A stretch of DNA of 64,000 nucleotides from CAZWDL01 sp964632995 (GTDB lineage Bacteria > Bacteroidota > Bacteroidia > Chitinophagales > Saprospiraceae): the NCBI GenBank assembly GCA_964632995.1, contig CAZWDL010000002.1, positions 1 to 64,000 of the forward strand. Reading direction: 5' to 3'. Shown piece by piece: positions 56,301-63,003 of this stretch. The translations under genes were made by a program, and so were the position numbers. How positions within the stretch are numbered: position 1 is the stretch's first letter; each line of letters opens with the position of its first letter. The notes under the pieces are model-generated. The model made no database searches and was not told the DNA's origin. It saw only the letters and a list, made by a program, of their open reading frames with translations.

Positions 56301-56625
56301 GCATCGAAATACCCGGCAGATCCTTATTGAAGGGTATGCGGTCAGTGATTTGCTAAGAGGAGAAACCGGCATTCATCTTTTTTATCAGGGCCATCGCAAC
56401 CCCCTGCCTATTCAGTTGCAAATGGAGCTGGTTTCCGAATCGGGGGAAAAAAACCTAAGCGCCCCCTACCGGGTCATCCGCATCTACGACGGAGCGAACA
56501 CCCTGACCGATCTCCGAACCGGATACTCCAACGCGCTTAACAGCACGCCCCACGAACTCAAATTACTCCTGTACATCGGTATTGACCCGAAGATCAGGAG
56601 ACAACTTTTTATTCAAAAAAATTGA
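53314..56625 (+). CDS. Large atypical Clp-like AAA+ ATPase with extra N- and C-terminal domains
   Basis: 1103 residues from ATG 53314 (a TTG at 53305 would add three). Residues 1-225: unrecognised N-terminal region. D1 (~230-450) is degenerate: Walker A reads GPEGVGRH (251-258; Lys to Arg, Thr to His) and Walker B LLIDN (Asn330 instead of Glu). D2 has intact Walker A GPTGVGKT (532-539), Walker B IILLDE (595-600), sensor 1 VIMTSN, arginine finger DFRPEFINR and sensor 2 GGRALKR. The segment that holds GYVGY in ClpB is replaced by DEFQPEGLL (~576-584), so there is no aromatic pore loop. Residues ~785-1103 are a long extension without a recognised fold, rich in charged helices. Paralogue of 16402-18690. 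It is divergent from the CbbX-type protein and followed closely by kdsC. Confidence 0.8.
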   Translation: MASVKLHIPVLVRQVVIDDRQHYHMRPLFIQHPVATNRQFKGALSRLQKEVRDYFKGFTLNRDNANELLWFQFYPQLRYKQYGFELLLNKQYTRARIGSVIFQVRKHTLVLLPGFDNFLFMAAGSGEGKPKLKNQVEQVVKRLLQRYREEEPDFQPETYFSDKREFVTDLDTNIHIEHGAFKFQATGGNRFFALFSPETAFSGAVEIEKVGYDLNSAYPSELRRAYYLDEKVEQAYRIVYQRENTPLVIVGPEGVGRHTLMHEVVWQYENKQEQRGKDKRQERIWHIDPTRIIAGMSIVGMWEKRFETILNYIIRPHPDTTFSDKLLIDNPVALLRIGRSAQNKMTLSDVLKPYLEKRRLQIVLLATPEEWKVIQEKDRRFSDLFQVLRLQEPDIAVAIRIVLQQRRRLELEQDTRISIQAIRQLFTIQRNYLQHKPLPGSVLSLLQQLAVKYRAGKIDTPEVREEFKTYSGLREFIFDESRFFRPGEVLEQIQQQLVGQPEAARALAAVVHLIKARLAGRSKPVSSYLFIGPTGVGKTQASKVLCNYLMGSEDALLRFDMNEFIDADAAQRLLGDEFQPEGLLTGRVRYRPFSIILLDEIEKAHRKVHDLLLQVLDDGRLTDSLGRTVDFTNSVVIMTSNVGAREVSSQLGYRSTPEDEAAIYLKAVQKDFRPEFINRIDQVVVFKPLQLDHIYRIARLQIKELLQRDGFVRRTTILNISQDALQWVARRGFNSRMGGRALKRQIERDLTALSAEQLLSSYTDHPIILDILFENDRLRPKITELQFVEPVSDNQLPQLPDDGLGRRFYNQLLENLEHLANQVHTQESEQRSPEIIIGKKSGRDLDWLYYDFTSKIVELRDRIQTLMLGFQDNFFTKAPAIPLRLKRSQYIQRRPASRGERENLRDRLFQEEGLREISEAYEYADNQFDSLKSEFIDHYLDVAFLQIYGKGLLENRPEQLRLSFHSLITGLGLAEIDFLLDQYTKLFTYLDLPHQLHRNTRQILIEGYAVSDLLRGETGIHLFYQGHRNPLPIQLQMELVSESGEKNLSAPYRVIRIYDGANTLTDLRTGYSNALNSTPHELKLLLYIGIDPKIRRQLFIQKN

Positions 56626-56640
56626 ACCTGAAATTAATAC

Positions 56641-56648
56641 TATCTTTG
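56641..56648 (+). promoter_or_regulatory. -7 promoter element of kdsC
   Basis: TATCTTTG, perfect TAnnTTTG, beginning 15 bases after the Clp-like stop; predicted start near 56652 with a ~50-nt leader. This suggests kdsC is transcribed on its own. Confidence 0.5.
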
Positions 56649-56701
56649 CCGGCCGGATCAAAAAACGAAGCCCGGATACCGGAAAAAACACATCACACAA
56701 C

Positions 56702-57205
56702 ATGAATCATCTCGAACCCTTCCATGCTGTCAGCACCTTCATCTTCGATGTCGATGGCGTGCTGACCAATAATCAGGTACTGGTAATGGAAGACGGACAG
56801 CTGTTACGCCATATGAGTATTCGCGACGGCTATGCCCTCAAACGAGCTGTACGACAAGGTTACCGGGTGTGTGTCATCACCGGTGGCGAATCGGAAGGCG
56901 TCAGGAAACGCCTCAATAAACTGGGCGTCACCGACGTATACATGGGCCGGCAGGAAAAAACGGAAGCTTTTGAAAGTTACGTCAGAAAATTTGAAATTGA
57001 CTATGAGGAAATACTTTACATGGGAGATGACCTGCCTGATTATCCTCCCTTGCGCAAGGTAGGTCTTCCAGCCTGCCCCGCCGACGCCGTGCCGGAAGTA
57101 ATGACCATCGCCAAATATATTTCTCCTTACAATGGCGGAGCAGGCTGTGCCCGGGATGTCATTGAGAAAGTGCTGCGCCTGCACGGAAAATGGCAGGAGA
57201 AGTAG
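56702..57205 (+). CDS. kdsC: KdsC-type HAD phosphatase (Kdo-8-phosphate phosphatase)
   Basis: 167 residues from MNHLEPFHAV. The frame is open 40 codons upstream, overlapping the Clp-like gene, but that part does not look coding. HAD motifs: FDVDGVLT with Asp16/Asp18, VITGG (motif II), a Lys in RQEKTEAF, and GDDLPDYP (motif III/IV), followed by the C-type tail PYNGGAGCARDVIEKVL. Length and the GGxGxxRE-like tail match KdsC, a cytoplasmic, tetrameric, capless phosphatase that makes Kdo for lipopolysaccharide. CMP-Kdo or related nonulosonate phosphatases are close relatives. Convergent with the OmpA gene. Confidence 0.88.
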   Translation: MNHLEPFHAVSTFIFDVDGVLTNNQVLVMEDGQLLRHMSIRDGYALKRAVRQGYRVCVITGGESEGVRKRLNKLGVTDVYMGRQEKTEAFESYVRKFEIDYEEILYMGDDLPDYPPLRKVGLPACPADAVPEVMTIAKYISPYNGGAGCARDVIEKVLRLHGKWQEK

Positions 57206-57215
57206 GAAAGGAAGT

Positions 57216-57239
57216 CCGGATGTCATGATTGCCATCCGG
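57216..57239. terminator. Possible shared hairpin between kdsC and the OmpA gene
   Basis: Perfect 7-bp stem CCGGATG/CATCCGG (57216-57222 with 57233-57239) 10 nt after the kdsC stop and 34 nt from the convergent OmpA stop; no T-run. Confidence 0.4.
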
Positions 57240-57273
57240 CATTGAGTATCCAGCCCGCCCATCTGGTGGATAG

Positions 57274-58929
57274 TTACAACTCATCCGGCATATGCATTTC
57301 AAACTCCACACGCCGGTTCAGCCGGCGGCCGGTCTCCGTATCATTGTCTCCGATGGGATCGGATTCCCCGAATCCTTGGTAAGACATGCGCACCGGTCCG
57401 ATGCCACGGTAGAGCAGGTAATCATAGCAGGAATTGGCGCGCTGCTCCGACAGGCGCAGATTACTTTCATCATTACCACGATTATCTGTATAGCCCTCAA
57501 TGCGCAAATGGTAAAAAGGATATTTGCGCATGAGTTCCACGATGCTGTCAAGCACCTGTTTTGACTCGGGAAGCAAGATGGCGCTGCCCGTTTTAAACCG
57601 GATACTGCTTTTGGCGTTGGCGACCAGTTCCTTTTCGGCTTCTTCCAGAGAGGGGCAACCGCCATTTTCCGGATCTCCTGCCAATTCAGGACATTTGTCC
57701 ACGTTGTCGGCCAGACCGTCTTCATCGGTATCGGGGCATCCAGCCATGTGTTGACCGCCATCCATGCGCGGACAATCATCCTCCCGGTCGACCAGACCAT
57801 CACAATCTGTATCGGGTAGCGGACACCCTCCGTTTTCCACCAGTCCCTGTTCCGTGGGACAGGGGTCCAGGTTGTCGGGGATGCCGTCCGCATCGGTATC
57901 GGGGCATCCGGCGAAGGCAGCCAGTCCTTCGGCATCAGGACATTCATCCTCCGCATCGGCAATACAATCATTATCCCGATCGGGGCATCCGCCGGTTTCT
58001 TCAAAACCAAAAATATCGGGGCAATCGTCAATCAGGTCCATAATGCCGTCGCCATCCCGGTCGGGGCAACCGTTATTTTCGAAAAGGCCGGGCACTTCCG
58101 GGCAGACGTCCTCCGCGTCTTCCACGCCGTCGCCGTCCATATCCGGACAACCGTTAGCGGAGATATTTCCTGCCAGCCAGGGGCAGGCATCTTTTTTATC
58201 GACAATACCGTCTTTGTCACTGTCTTTGGGCGTGAGACGAAAATTCAGTTCCAGCCCACCCGACCAGAGCCAATCCCGGGAGTCGGGATTTCCGGCTTCG
58301 CTGATCCCGTCCAGGTAGTCAGTAAGCAGATAATGAGCTGTCAATGTAGCACTGAGGCTGAACTTTTCGGAGAGATCCCAACGCAGTCCCAGGCCACTAG
58401 GCAAGGCCAGGCGAAAATGAGGGAAATCCATTTGCCTATCCTCCTGTACGCCGCTGGGATAGTCTCCCCCGTTTTTGCCAAAGTCGGGCGCAGCGTTCAG
58501 ATAAGCCGCCCCTACTCCACCGAATACGAATGGAGAAAAGCGTTTCCGGTAAGCGGGCATCCCGGTGGAATCAGTGAACCGCCGCTTGCCCAGCAGGTCA
58601 AACTCTACCAGCAGAGCACCCTGCCCCATCCAGCTCTCAAAGCTGAAGCCGCGGTTTTCCCGAATTCCAGGATCGCTGAAATGCTCATCACTTCCCGAAA
58701 AGCGGGCAAACCGAAAATCTGGACGCAAAGACCACTGCGGGCTGAGATAAAAACGGGTATATAAGCCAAGGGCAGGACCGATCTCTTTAATTTCCGGAGC
58801 CAGGGTTTCTACCAGGTCTCCTTGATAACTTGCCCCTCCAAGTAAAAAGCCACCTTCCCATGAGGGTTGCCCCCTCAATTGGATGATACACGCCAGCCAT
58901 ACTATAGCGGCGAGTGCTGTAGTTTTCAT
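57274..58929 (-). CDS. OmpA-family outer-membrane protein with thrombospondin type 3 repeats
   Basis: 551 residues from MKTTALAAIV (58929); Met at 58941 is possible. Signal peptide ends LRGQ (~21). N-terminal ~200-residue predicted beta-barrel (GGFLLGGASYQGDL start, family of PorG/OmpW-like sensors), then ~12 thrombospondin type 3-like Ca-binding repeats (DxDxDGxxDxxDxCP, ~residues 230-425), then a peptidoglycan-binding OmpA C-terminal domain (FKTGSAILLPES, RIEGYTDNRG, NLRLSEQRA, NRRVEF). It links the outer membrane to the cell wall. TSP3 stalks are frequent in Bacteroidota OmpA proteins. No partner gene adjacent. Confidence 0.92.
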   Translation of the reverse strand: MKTTALAAIVWLACIIQLRGQPSWEGGFLLGGASYQGDLVETLAPEIKEIGPALGLYTRFYLSPQWSLRPDFRFARFSGSDEHFSDPGIRENRGFSFESWMGQGALLVEFDLLGKRRFTDSTGMPAYRKRFSPFVFGGVGAAYLNAAPDFGKNGGDYPSGVQEDRQMDFPHFRLALPSGLGLRWDLSEKFSLSATLTAHYLLTDYLDGISEAGNPDSRDWLWSGGLELNFRLTPKDSDKDGIVDKKDACPWLAGNISANGCPDMDGDGVEDAEDVCPEVPGLFENNGCPDRDGDGIMDLIDDCPDIFGFEETGGCPDRDNDCIADAEDECPDAEGLAAFAGCPDTDADGIPDNLDPCPTEQGLVENGGCPLPDTDCDGLVDREDDCPRMDGGQHMAGCPDTDEDGLADNVDKCPELAGDPENGGCPSLEEAEKELVANAKSSIRFKTGSAILLPESKQVLDSIVELMRKYPFYHLRIEGYTDNRGNDESNLRLSEQRANSCYDYLLYRGIGPVRMSYQGFGESDPIGDNDTETGRRLNRRVEFEMHMPDEL

Positions 58930-59236
58930 GTAAGCATGCATTTTATGTCCACGGGAAGATACCTTCCCCCCCTTTGATAATTCTTGCGATCGGATCGATG
59001 TCGAGTAGTGCAAAATTGAGCGCCTGTACGGCAACGGCTAACACTTCCGGATGGGCGCCTCAATAGAAGATCTGCCTCTTATTAATAGAAAGGTTAATAT
59101 TAGAATTGTTGCGACGGCCCCGTCGCAATAAGTCTATTCCGCTGCCTGACGTTCTGGTAGTTTCCTAAAACCTCTTGCCGTTATTATAACGTCGCCAATT
59201 GAAATATAATACAAATTAGTAAAAATTATTCTCGAT

Positions 59237-59270
59237 AAAAAAATGGCGGACTACAATGCAGCCCGCCATT
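59237..59270 (-). terminator. Intrinsic terminator of corA
   Basis: Minus-strand hairpin with an 8-bp perfect stem (59242-59249 with 59263-59270, loop of 13) followed by a run of T (complement of 59237-59243). It lies 210 nt after the corA stop. Confidence 0.75.
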
Positions 59271-59356
59271 CGTATCAGTAAGTCAGTAAAGGAAAGGGAG
59301 ATTCTTTTCAGTAAATCCCCTTAAATTTTCAATTTCAGATAACTAAATGTAATAAT

Positions 59357-59466
59357 TATTCCACAATTACAAACATGCAGTTATCCACATTATGTGGAAA
59401 AACAACGAAAGTAATTGATAATCAGATGATTATCATTGTTAATTATTTATCCAAATTTGTGTATAA
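59357..59466. other. Candidate replication origin: cluster of DnaA boxes in AT-rich DNA
   Basis: Perfect TTATCCACA at 59381-59389 (+). TTTTCCACA at 59393-59401 (-) and TTATACACA at 59458-59466 (-) both fit TTWTNCACA. A near match TATTCCACA lies at 59357-59365 (+). The first two face each other three bases apart. Between them and the third box is a ~55-bp A/T-rich stretch suited to unwinding. Three consensus boxes in 90 bp are far above chance. oriC is the favoured reading; a DnaA regulatory or titration site is the alternative. Confidence 0.5.
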
Positions 59467-59480
59467 CAAACCGTATTTGT

Positions 59481-60428
59481 TCAAAAGAGCCGTTTTCGCT
59501 GAAAATACCACCCGAGCAGGATGCTGAGAAAGACGGAGATCCCTAAAACGAGATATAGGGCCCAGCCCTGTTCCTGTAAGGGCAAGGGAATATTCATTCC
59601 GTAAATACTGGCCAGCAAGGTGGGTACTGCCAGAAAGATGGTGATCAGGGTAAGCCGGTGAATAGTAATATTAAGATTATTGGAAATAATGGAAGCATAG
59701 GCGTCCATTGTACCGCTGAGGATATTGCTGTACACATTAGCCATTTCAAGAGCCTGGCTGTTATCGATAATAATATCTTCGAACAAATCGCTCTTGTCTT
59801 CGTCATTGCGCAAGTGCAGGAAATCGGTGCGCTTCATTTTCATAAGCAGCAACTCGTTGGCGCTCAGAGAATTGACAAAATAAACCAGGCTTTTTTCAAT
59901 ACTCAGCAGCTGTTTCAACTCCCGGTTGCGGCTGGAACTGTAAAGCTCTTGTTCGATGAGATTCCGTTTCAGGTTGAGCTTTTTCAAGCAATTGAGAAAG
60001 CGGTGAACGTTTTGCTCGAAGATCTGCAGGATGAAGAGCACATCGTCGGAAGGATTAAAGTGGCGCACCTTTTCATCCAAGAACAATTGCACAACGGGAT
60101 TCTCGAAAGCCGTGATGGTGATGACGTGTTCCAGCGTAAGAATAATGCCGATGGGCACGGTGATATAGATGGAGTCGTTCTCATCTTCGGTCTGATTCAA
60201 CACCGGGGTATTGATCACGATGAGGCGAACATCCTCCTCCCTTTCGTAACGGGAACGCTCGTCAATGTCAAGCGAATCGGTGAAAAAATCCAGTGGCACA
60301 TCGAATTGTTGGGCAACCTCCTCGAGTTCCTCGTGACTGAAAGGCGGGGTAATATTGACCCAGCAGGATACATCAGGCTCTTCCAGTTCCTTGAGACGCG
60401 ACTCCTCCTTTAAATAGTAATGAATCAT
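59481..60428 (-). CDS. corA: CorA-family magnesium/divalent cation transporter
   Basis: 315 residues. Large cytoplasmic N-terminal funnel, long helix, then two C-terminal transmembrane helices with the signature YGMN (GMN at about 277-279, first helix ASIYGMNIPL) and a short basic C-terminus FQRKRLF. CorA pentamers import Mg2+ (or Co2+/Ni2+) across the inner membrane. A well-spaced promoter lies between this gene and the upstream zincin gene, so it is probably transcribed alone, ending at the terminator at 59237-59270. Confidence 0.93.
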   Translation of the reverse strand: MIHYYLKEESRLKELEEPDVSCWVNITPPFSHEELEEVAQQFDVPLDFFTDSLDIDERSRYEREEDVRLIVINTPVLNQTEDENDSIYITVPIGIILTLEHVITITAFENPVVQLFLDEKVRHFNPSDDVLFILQIFEQNVHRFLNCLKKLNLKRNLIEQELYSSSRNRELKQLLSIEKSLVYFVNSLSANELLLMKMKRTDFLHLRNDEDKSDLFEDIIIDNSQALEMANVYSNILSGTMDAYASIISNNLNITIHRLTLITIFLAVPTLLASIYGMNIPLPLQEQGWALYLVLGISVFLSILLGWYFQRKRLF

Positions 60429-60496
60429 ATACTCCCTGTTATGCGACCGGGAAGGTCAACCTGCCCATGCGAATACATTGCCCCGAAGTAAAGTCA

Positions 60497-60528
60497 CAAA
60501 CATACGATTTCCAGGGCGCACTGTCAAA
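60497..60528 (-). promoter_or_regulatory. Promoter of corA
   Basis: On the minus strand: TTTG (complement of 60525-60528), a 20-bp spacer and TATGTTTG (complement of 60497-60504), matching both Bacteroidota elements. Predicted start near 60492; leader about 64 nt. The -33 box lies 4 bp beyond the upstream gene's stop. Confidence 0.7.
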
Positions 60529-60532
60529 GGCA

Positions 60533-61258
60533 TCAGCGGTATGTAAAGCGCATTTCATCAATAAAAATTTTGTAGAGCCTCAAATCGGCAGCAGTGCCCT
60601 TGCCCCAGCGGGGTGTTTTTCCTTCGCGGATGCGAAAATAATCGGCGACGATATCGGCCTGCTGTTCGTAATTAAATTGAAACAGGCTCTTTTTATGTCG
60701 CCTGGCTTTCTGCAAGCCCTCCACCCCGCCGTAATCGTATCCTTCCGCTGACCACTGTGCCCGCAGTGCCCGGGGAATATAACAGATTCCCAGGTGTTCG
60801 TATTGCCAGACGTGCATCAGTTCATGTACGAACAAATCGTCCGACATAGCCCCCCAACTGTTAACATGAAAGAAGCTGACGTAGCAGAAGCGCGCCTGCC
60901 GGGGCCCCAGGCAGGCGCGCTCGTCCAGCCGCACCCGGTCGAGGTCAAGGGTATTACCAAAAACAGAACGAGCCAGGATGCGTTCACGTTCCGAAAGGGG
61001 CCGGCTGTTGTACTTGATAAATTCAGCGAGCGTTTCAAAGATCTCCCCGGCTCCTGCGCAGTCGAGAAGTAGAAAAAGGAACTCCAGGGTCCAGTATGCG
61101 AAATGCTTTAACGGCTTACTTTCCCCCCGCCCTGTTAAAGCCCGGAAATATTCCTCCAGGCGTCGGCAACGCCGGGGAAGGTAGCGAAAAATATCTGCTG
61201 CTCTTTTTCCCGTTGCCAAAATTTTTACGGCGAGCACGTTCGGATGACGTAATGGCAT
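60533..61258 (-). CDS. Predicted zinc metallopeptidase-like protein (HExxH), function unknown
   Basis: 241 residues, no signal peptide. A hydrophobic stretch at ~56-67 (TLEFLFLLLDC) may bury in the fold. The HELMH motif (145-149) sits in LFVHELMHVWQYEH, with an acidic follow-up helix NYEQQADIVADYF (Glu198, Asp202) about 50 residues later, the layout of zincins. RVRLDERACLGPRQ before the motif recalls DUF4157-like proteins, where a buried HExxH domain occurs in toxin or phage-tail-like contexts, but nothing of that kind is adjacent. Peptidase activity is inference. It lies between the LolC/E-like permease and corA; no operon is evident. Confidence 0.6.
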   Translation of the reverse strand: MPLRHPNVLAVKILATGKRAADIFRYLPRRCRRLEEYFRALTGRGESKPLKHFAYWTLEFLFLLLDCAGAGEIFETLAEFIKYNSRPLSERERILARSVFGNTLDLDRVRLDERACLGPRQARFCYVSFFHVNSWGAMSDDLFVHELMHVWQYEHLGICYIPRALRAQWSAEGYDYGGVEGLQKARRHKKSLFQFNYEQQADIVADYFRIREGKTPRWGKGTAADLRLYKIFIDEMRFTYR

Positions 61259-61280
61259 AATTCTATAGTAATCTATGGCA

Positions 61281-61424
61281 ACTATTCAGCATCGCTGCTT
61301 CGCGGCGATATTTATTATTTTTGCCACAAATCATACAGATTTTCACGGATTTCCCAAAATGACAATCCGTGTAATCTGTGGCTTTTTAAAAAACTTCCCT
61401 GGCGAAGCCAGGATGGTGAATAGT
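61281..61424. repeat. MITE-like palindromic element, copy 2
   Basis: About 144 bp bounded by imperfect 23-bp terminal inverted repeats (61281-61303 and 61402-61424, 19 of 23 matching) with an internal palindrome starting GCCACA (61323) and ending TGTGGC (61382). Same architecture as copy 1 at 44893-45090. No coding capacity; non-autonomous element mobilised in trans or a stable RNA-forming repeat. Confidence 0.75.
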
Positions 61425-61435
61425 AATAATCTATT

Positions 61436-61463
61436 GAATAATCCGGGTCGACCCGGATTATTC
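61436..61463. repeat. Perfect 28-bp palindrome
   Basis: GAATAATCCGGGTC followed directly by its reverse complement, centred on GTCGAC, 12 bp after the MITE-like element and about 42 bp after the permease stop in genome order. The flank CCGGATTAT..GTTG.TCTA resembles 16321-16350. Confidence 0.8.
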
Positions 61464-61504
61464 CTGAGTTGGTCTATCATGAAGCCAAACTGCCCCCTTT
61501 CGGT

Positions 61505-62800
61505 TTATTTAAAACGAATCGCTTTCACCGGGCTGATGCTGGTGACCAAATAGGAAGGAATGATCAGGAAAAACAGGGTAATGAGCAGCGTTGCCAGGTT
61601 GAGCAGCAGGATGGCCCATAGGTTAAGGTCGATGGGAGCCACCGACAGGTAATAATTTTCTTCCTCCAGCTTGACGAACTGAAAGCGTTCCTGGAGCAAA
61701 CAGAGCCCGATGCCGGCCAGGTTTCCCCAAAACAGGCCGACGCCGACAATATAGGCGGCGTAATACAAAAAGATCTTGCGTATAGTCCAGTTGGTGGCGC
61801 CGATGGCTTTAAGTGTTCCGATCATATTTGTCCGCTCCAGAATCAGGATCATCAAGGCAGTGATCATGTTGATAATAGCGACGACGACCATGAGGGACAG
61901 AATGACCACTTCGTTAATATCCTGCAGGTCCAGCCATTCAAAAATTTCCGGCAGTTTTTCGCGAATCGTTTCTGCGTAGAGATCACTGGGCAATTTCTCA
62001 AAATAAATGTATTCGGCCATTGGCCCCAGGTCATCGATATCATCGATGAAGACCTCAAATCCGCTGACCTGATTTTCCGACCAGTTGCGCAGGCGTTGAA
62101 TCTGCCGGATGTCGACGATGGCAAACTTCTGATCGTATTCCTCCAGTCCGGTTTTGTAAATGCCGGCTACGGTAAAGCGGCGTTTGAGCTGCTGTCCTTC
62201 CTGAACAAAATGTACGATGAAACGGTCCTCTACCCCTATGCGCAGGCGGTCGGAGGTTTGCCTGGAGATCAGAATTTCTGAAGAAGTCGCCGTATCGGAC
62301 AGATTAAGTTTTTCTCCCTCAACGAGATACTGGTTCATGAAAGTCCAGTCAAAGTCACGCCCCACCCCCTTCAGGATAATCCCTTCGATTTCCTCCTTGA
62401 CCTTAATAATGCCGGGTTTGAGTGCATAGACCTGAATGTGACGGACGCCTCCTTCGGTAAGCACCTGCCGCCGGATGACCTGTCCAAGAAATTCGCGATA
62501 TTCCGTGTAGGGGATCCGGCCGATGGTGTCGAGCGTTGGATAAAAATCCTGGTTGGCCTGGATGGGGTTTGAATCCAGCAAATTTTGATTGATATCGGTA
62601 TCCGTGATGTGAATATGGCCCCAGAAACCGAATATCTTGGTACTGATTTCTTTTTTGAACCCGGCGATCAGCGCCGTGGAAATAATCATCACGGCCACAC
62701 TCAGGGCTACGGCTATCACCGCAATACGGATGATGAGCCGGGAAAAAGACTGTTGGCCGGCCGTGGCCACACGTCGCGCTATGAAGGATTCGAAGTTCAT
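61505..62800 (-). CDS. FtsX/LolC-E-type ABC transporter permease
   Basis: 431 residues with the MacB/FtsX topology: one N-terminal transmembrane helix (~25-50, AVALSVAVMIISTALIAGFK), a ~230-residue periplasmic domain (MacB-PCD-like), then three helices (~300-330, 350-375, 395-425) ending VTSISPVKAIRFK. LolC/LolE family permeases release lipoproteins from the inner membrane to the LolA carrier. The ATPase LolD is not adjacent, so LolC/E function is probable but not shown. A TACTTTTG element about 18 bp upstream is its likely promoter, giving a very short leader. Confidence 0.85.
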   Translation of the reverse strand: MNFESFIARRVATAGQQSFSRLIIRIAVIAVALSVAVMIISTALIAGFKKEISTKIFGFWGHIHITDTDINQNLLDSNPIQANQDFYPTLDTIGRIPYTEYREFLGQVIRRQVLTEGGVRHIQVYALKPGIIKVKEEIEGIILKGVGRDFDWTFMNQYLVEGEKLNLSDTATSSEILISRQTSDRLRIGVEDRFIVHFVQEGQQLKRRFTVAGIYKTGLEEYDQKFAIVDIRQIQRLRNWSENQVSGFEVFIDDIDDLGPMAEYIYFEKLPSDLYAETIREKLPEIFEWLDLQDINEVVILSLMVVVAIINMITALMILILERTNMIGTLKAIGATNWTIRKIFLYYAAYIVGVGLFWGNLAGIGLCLLQERFQFVKLEEENYYLSVAPIDLNLWAILLLNLATLLITLFFLIIPSYLVTSISPVKAIRFK

Positions 62801-62817
62801 TTACATTTGCCGAAAGG

Positions 62818-62825
62818 CAAAAGTA
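62818..62825 (-). promoter_or_regulatory. -7 promoter element of the LolC/E-like gene
   Basis: Minus-strand TACTTTTG, perfect TAnnTTTG; predicted start ~62814, 14 nt before the ATG. -33 not evident. Confidence 0.45.
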
Positions 62826-62938
62826 AGAAAGATCGGGCAACTAAGAGGATTTAAACCACTTCAATAAGTAAAAGTACTGATGGATAAGCACCGGAGGGTA
62901 AACTTTTCTGCTACCGGTCAATAAAAACGACGCCCTGC

Positions 62939-62969
62939 TTTCCCCAGGCCCCGAAAAAAACTAAATTTG
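62939..62969 (+). promoter_or_regulatory. Promoter of tyrS
   Basis: TTTC at 62939-62942, a 19-bp spacer and TAAATTTG (perfect TAnnTTTG) at 62962-62969. Predicted start near 62974, about 30 nt before the ATG at 63004. Confidence 0.65.
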
Positions 62970-63003
62970 CGGCAAGTTTAGCAAAGCAAGCACATAAAGG
63001 CAT

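Larger units (their letters stand above)
58930..59480. other. AT-rich 551-bp intergenic region with terminator and DnaA-box cluster
   Basis: It holds, left to right: a hairpin TTGCGACG/CGTCGCAA (59109-59128), the corA terminator (59237-59270), and a strongly AT-rich block from about 59320 to 59480 with several DnaA-box matches (separate entry). No protein gene. Confidence 0.6.

Noticed and set aside
60533..61258. Contractile injection system link suggested by a DUF4157-like zincin and nearby AAA+ genes
   Set aside because: No sheath, tube, baseplate or spike genes anywhere in the window.
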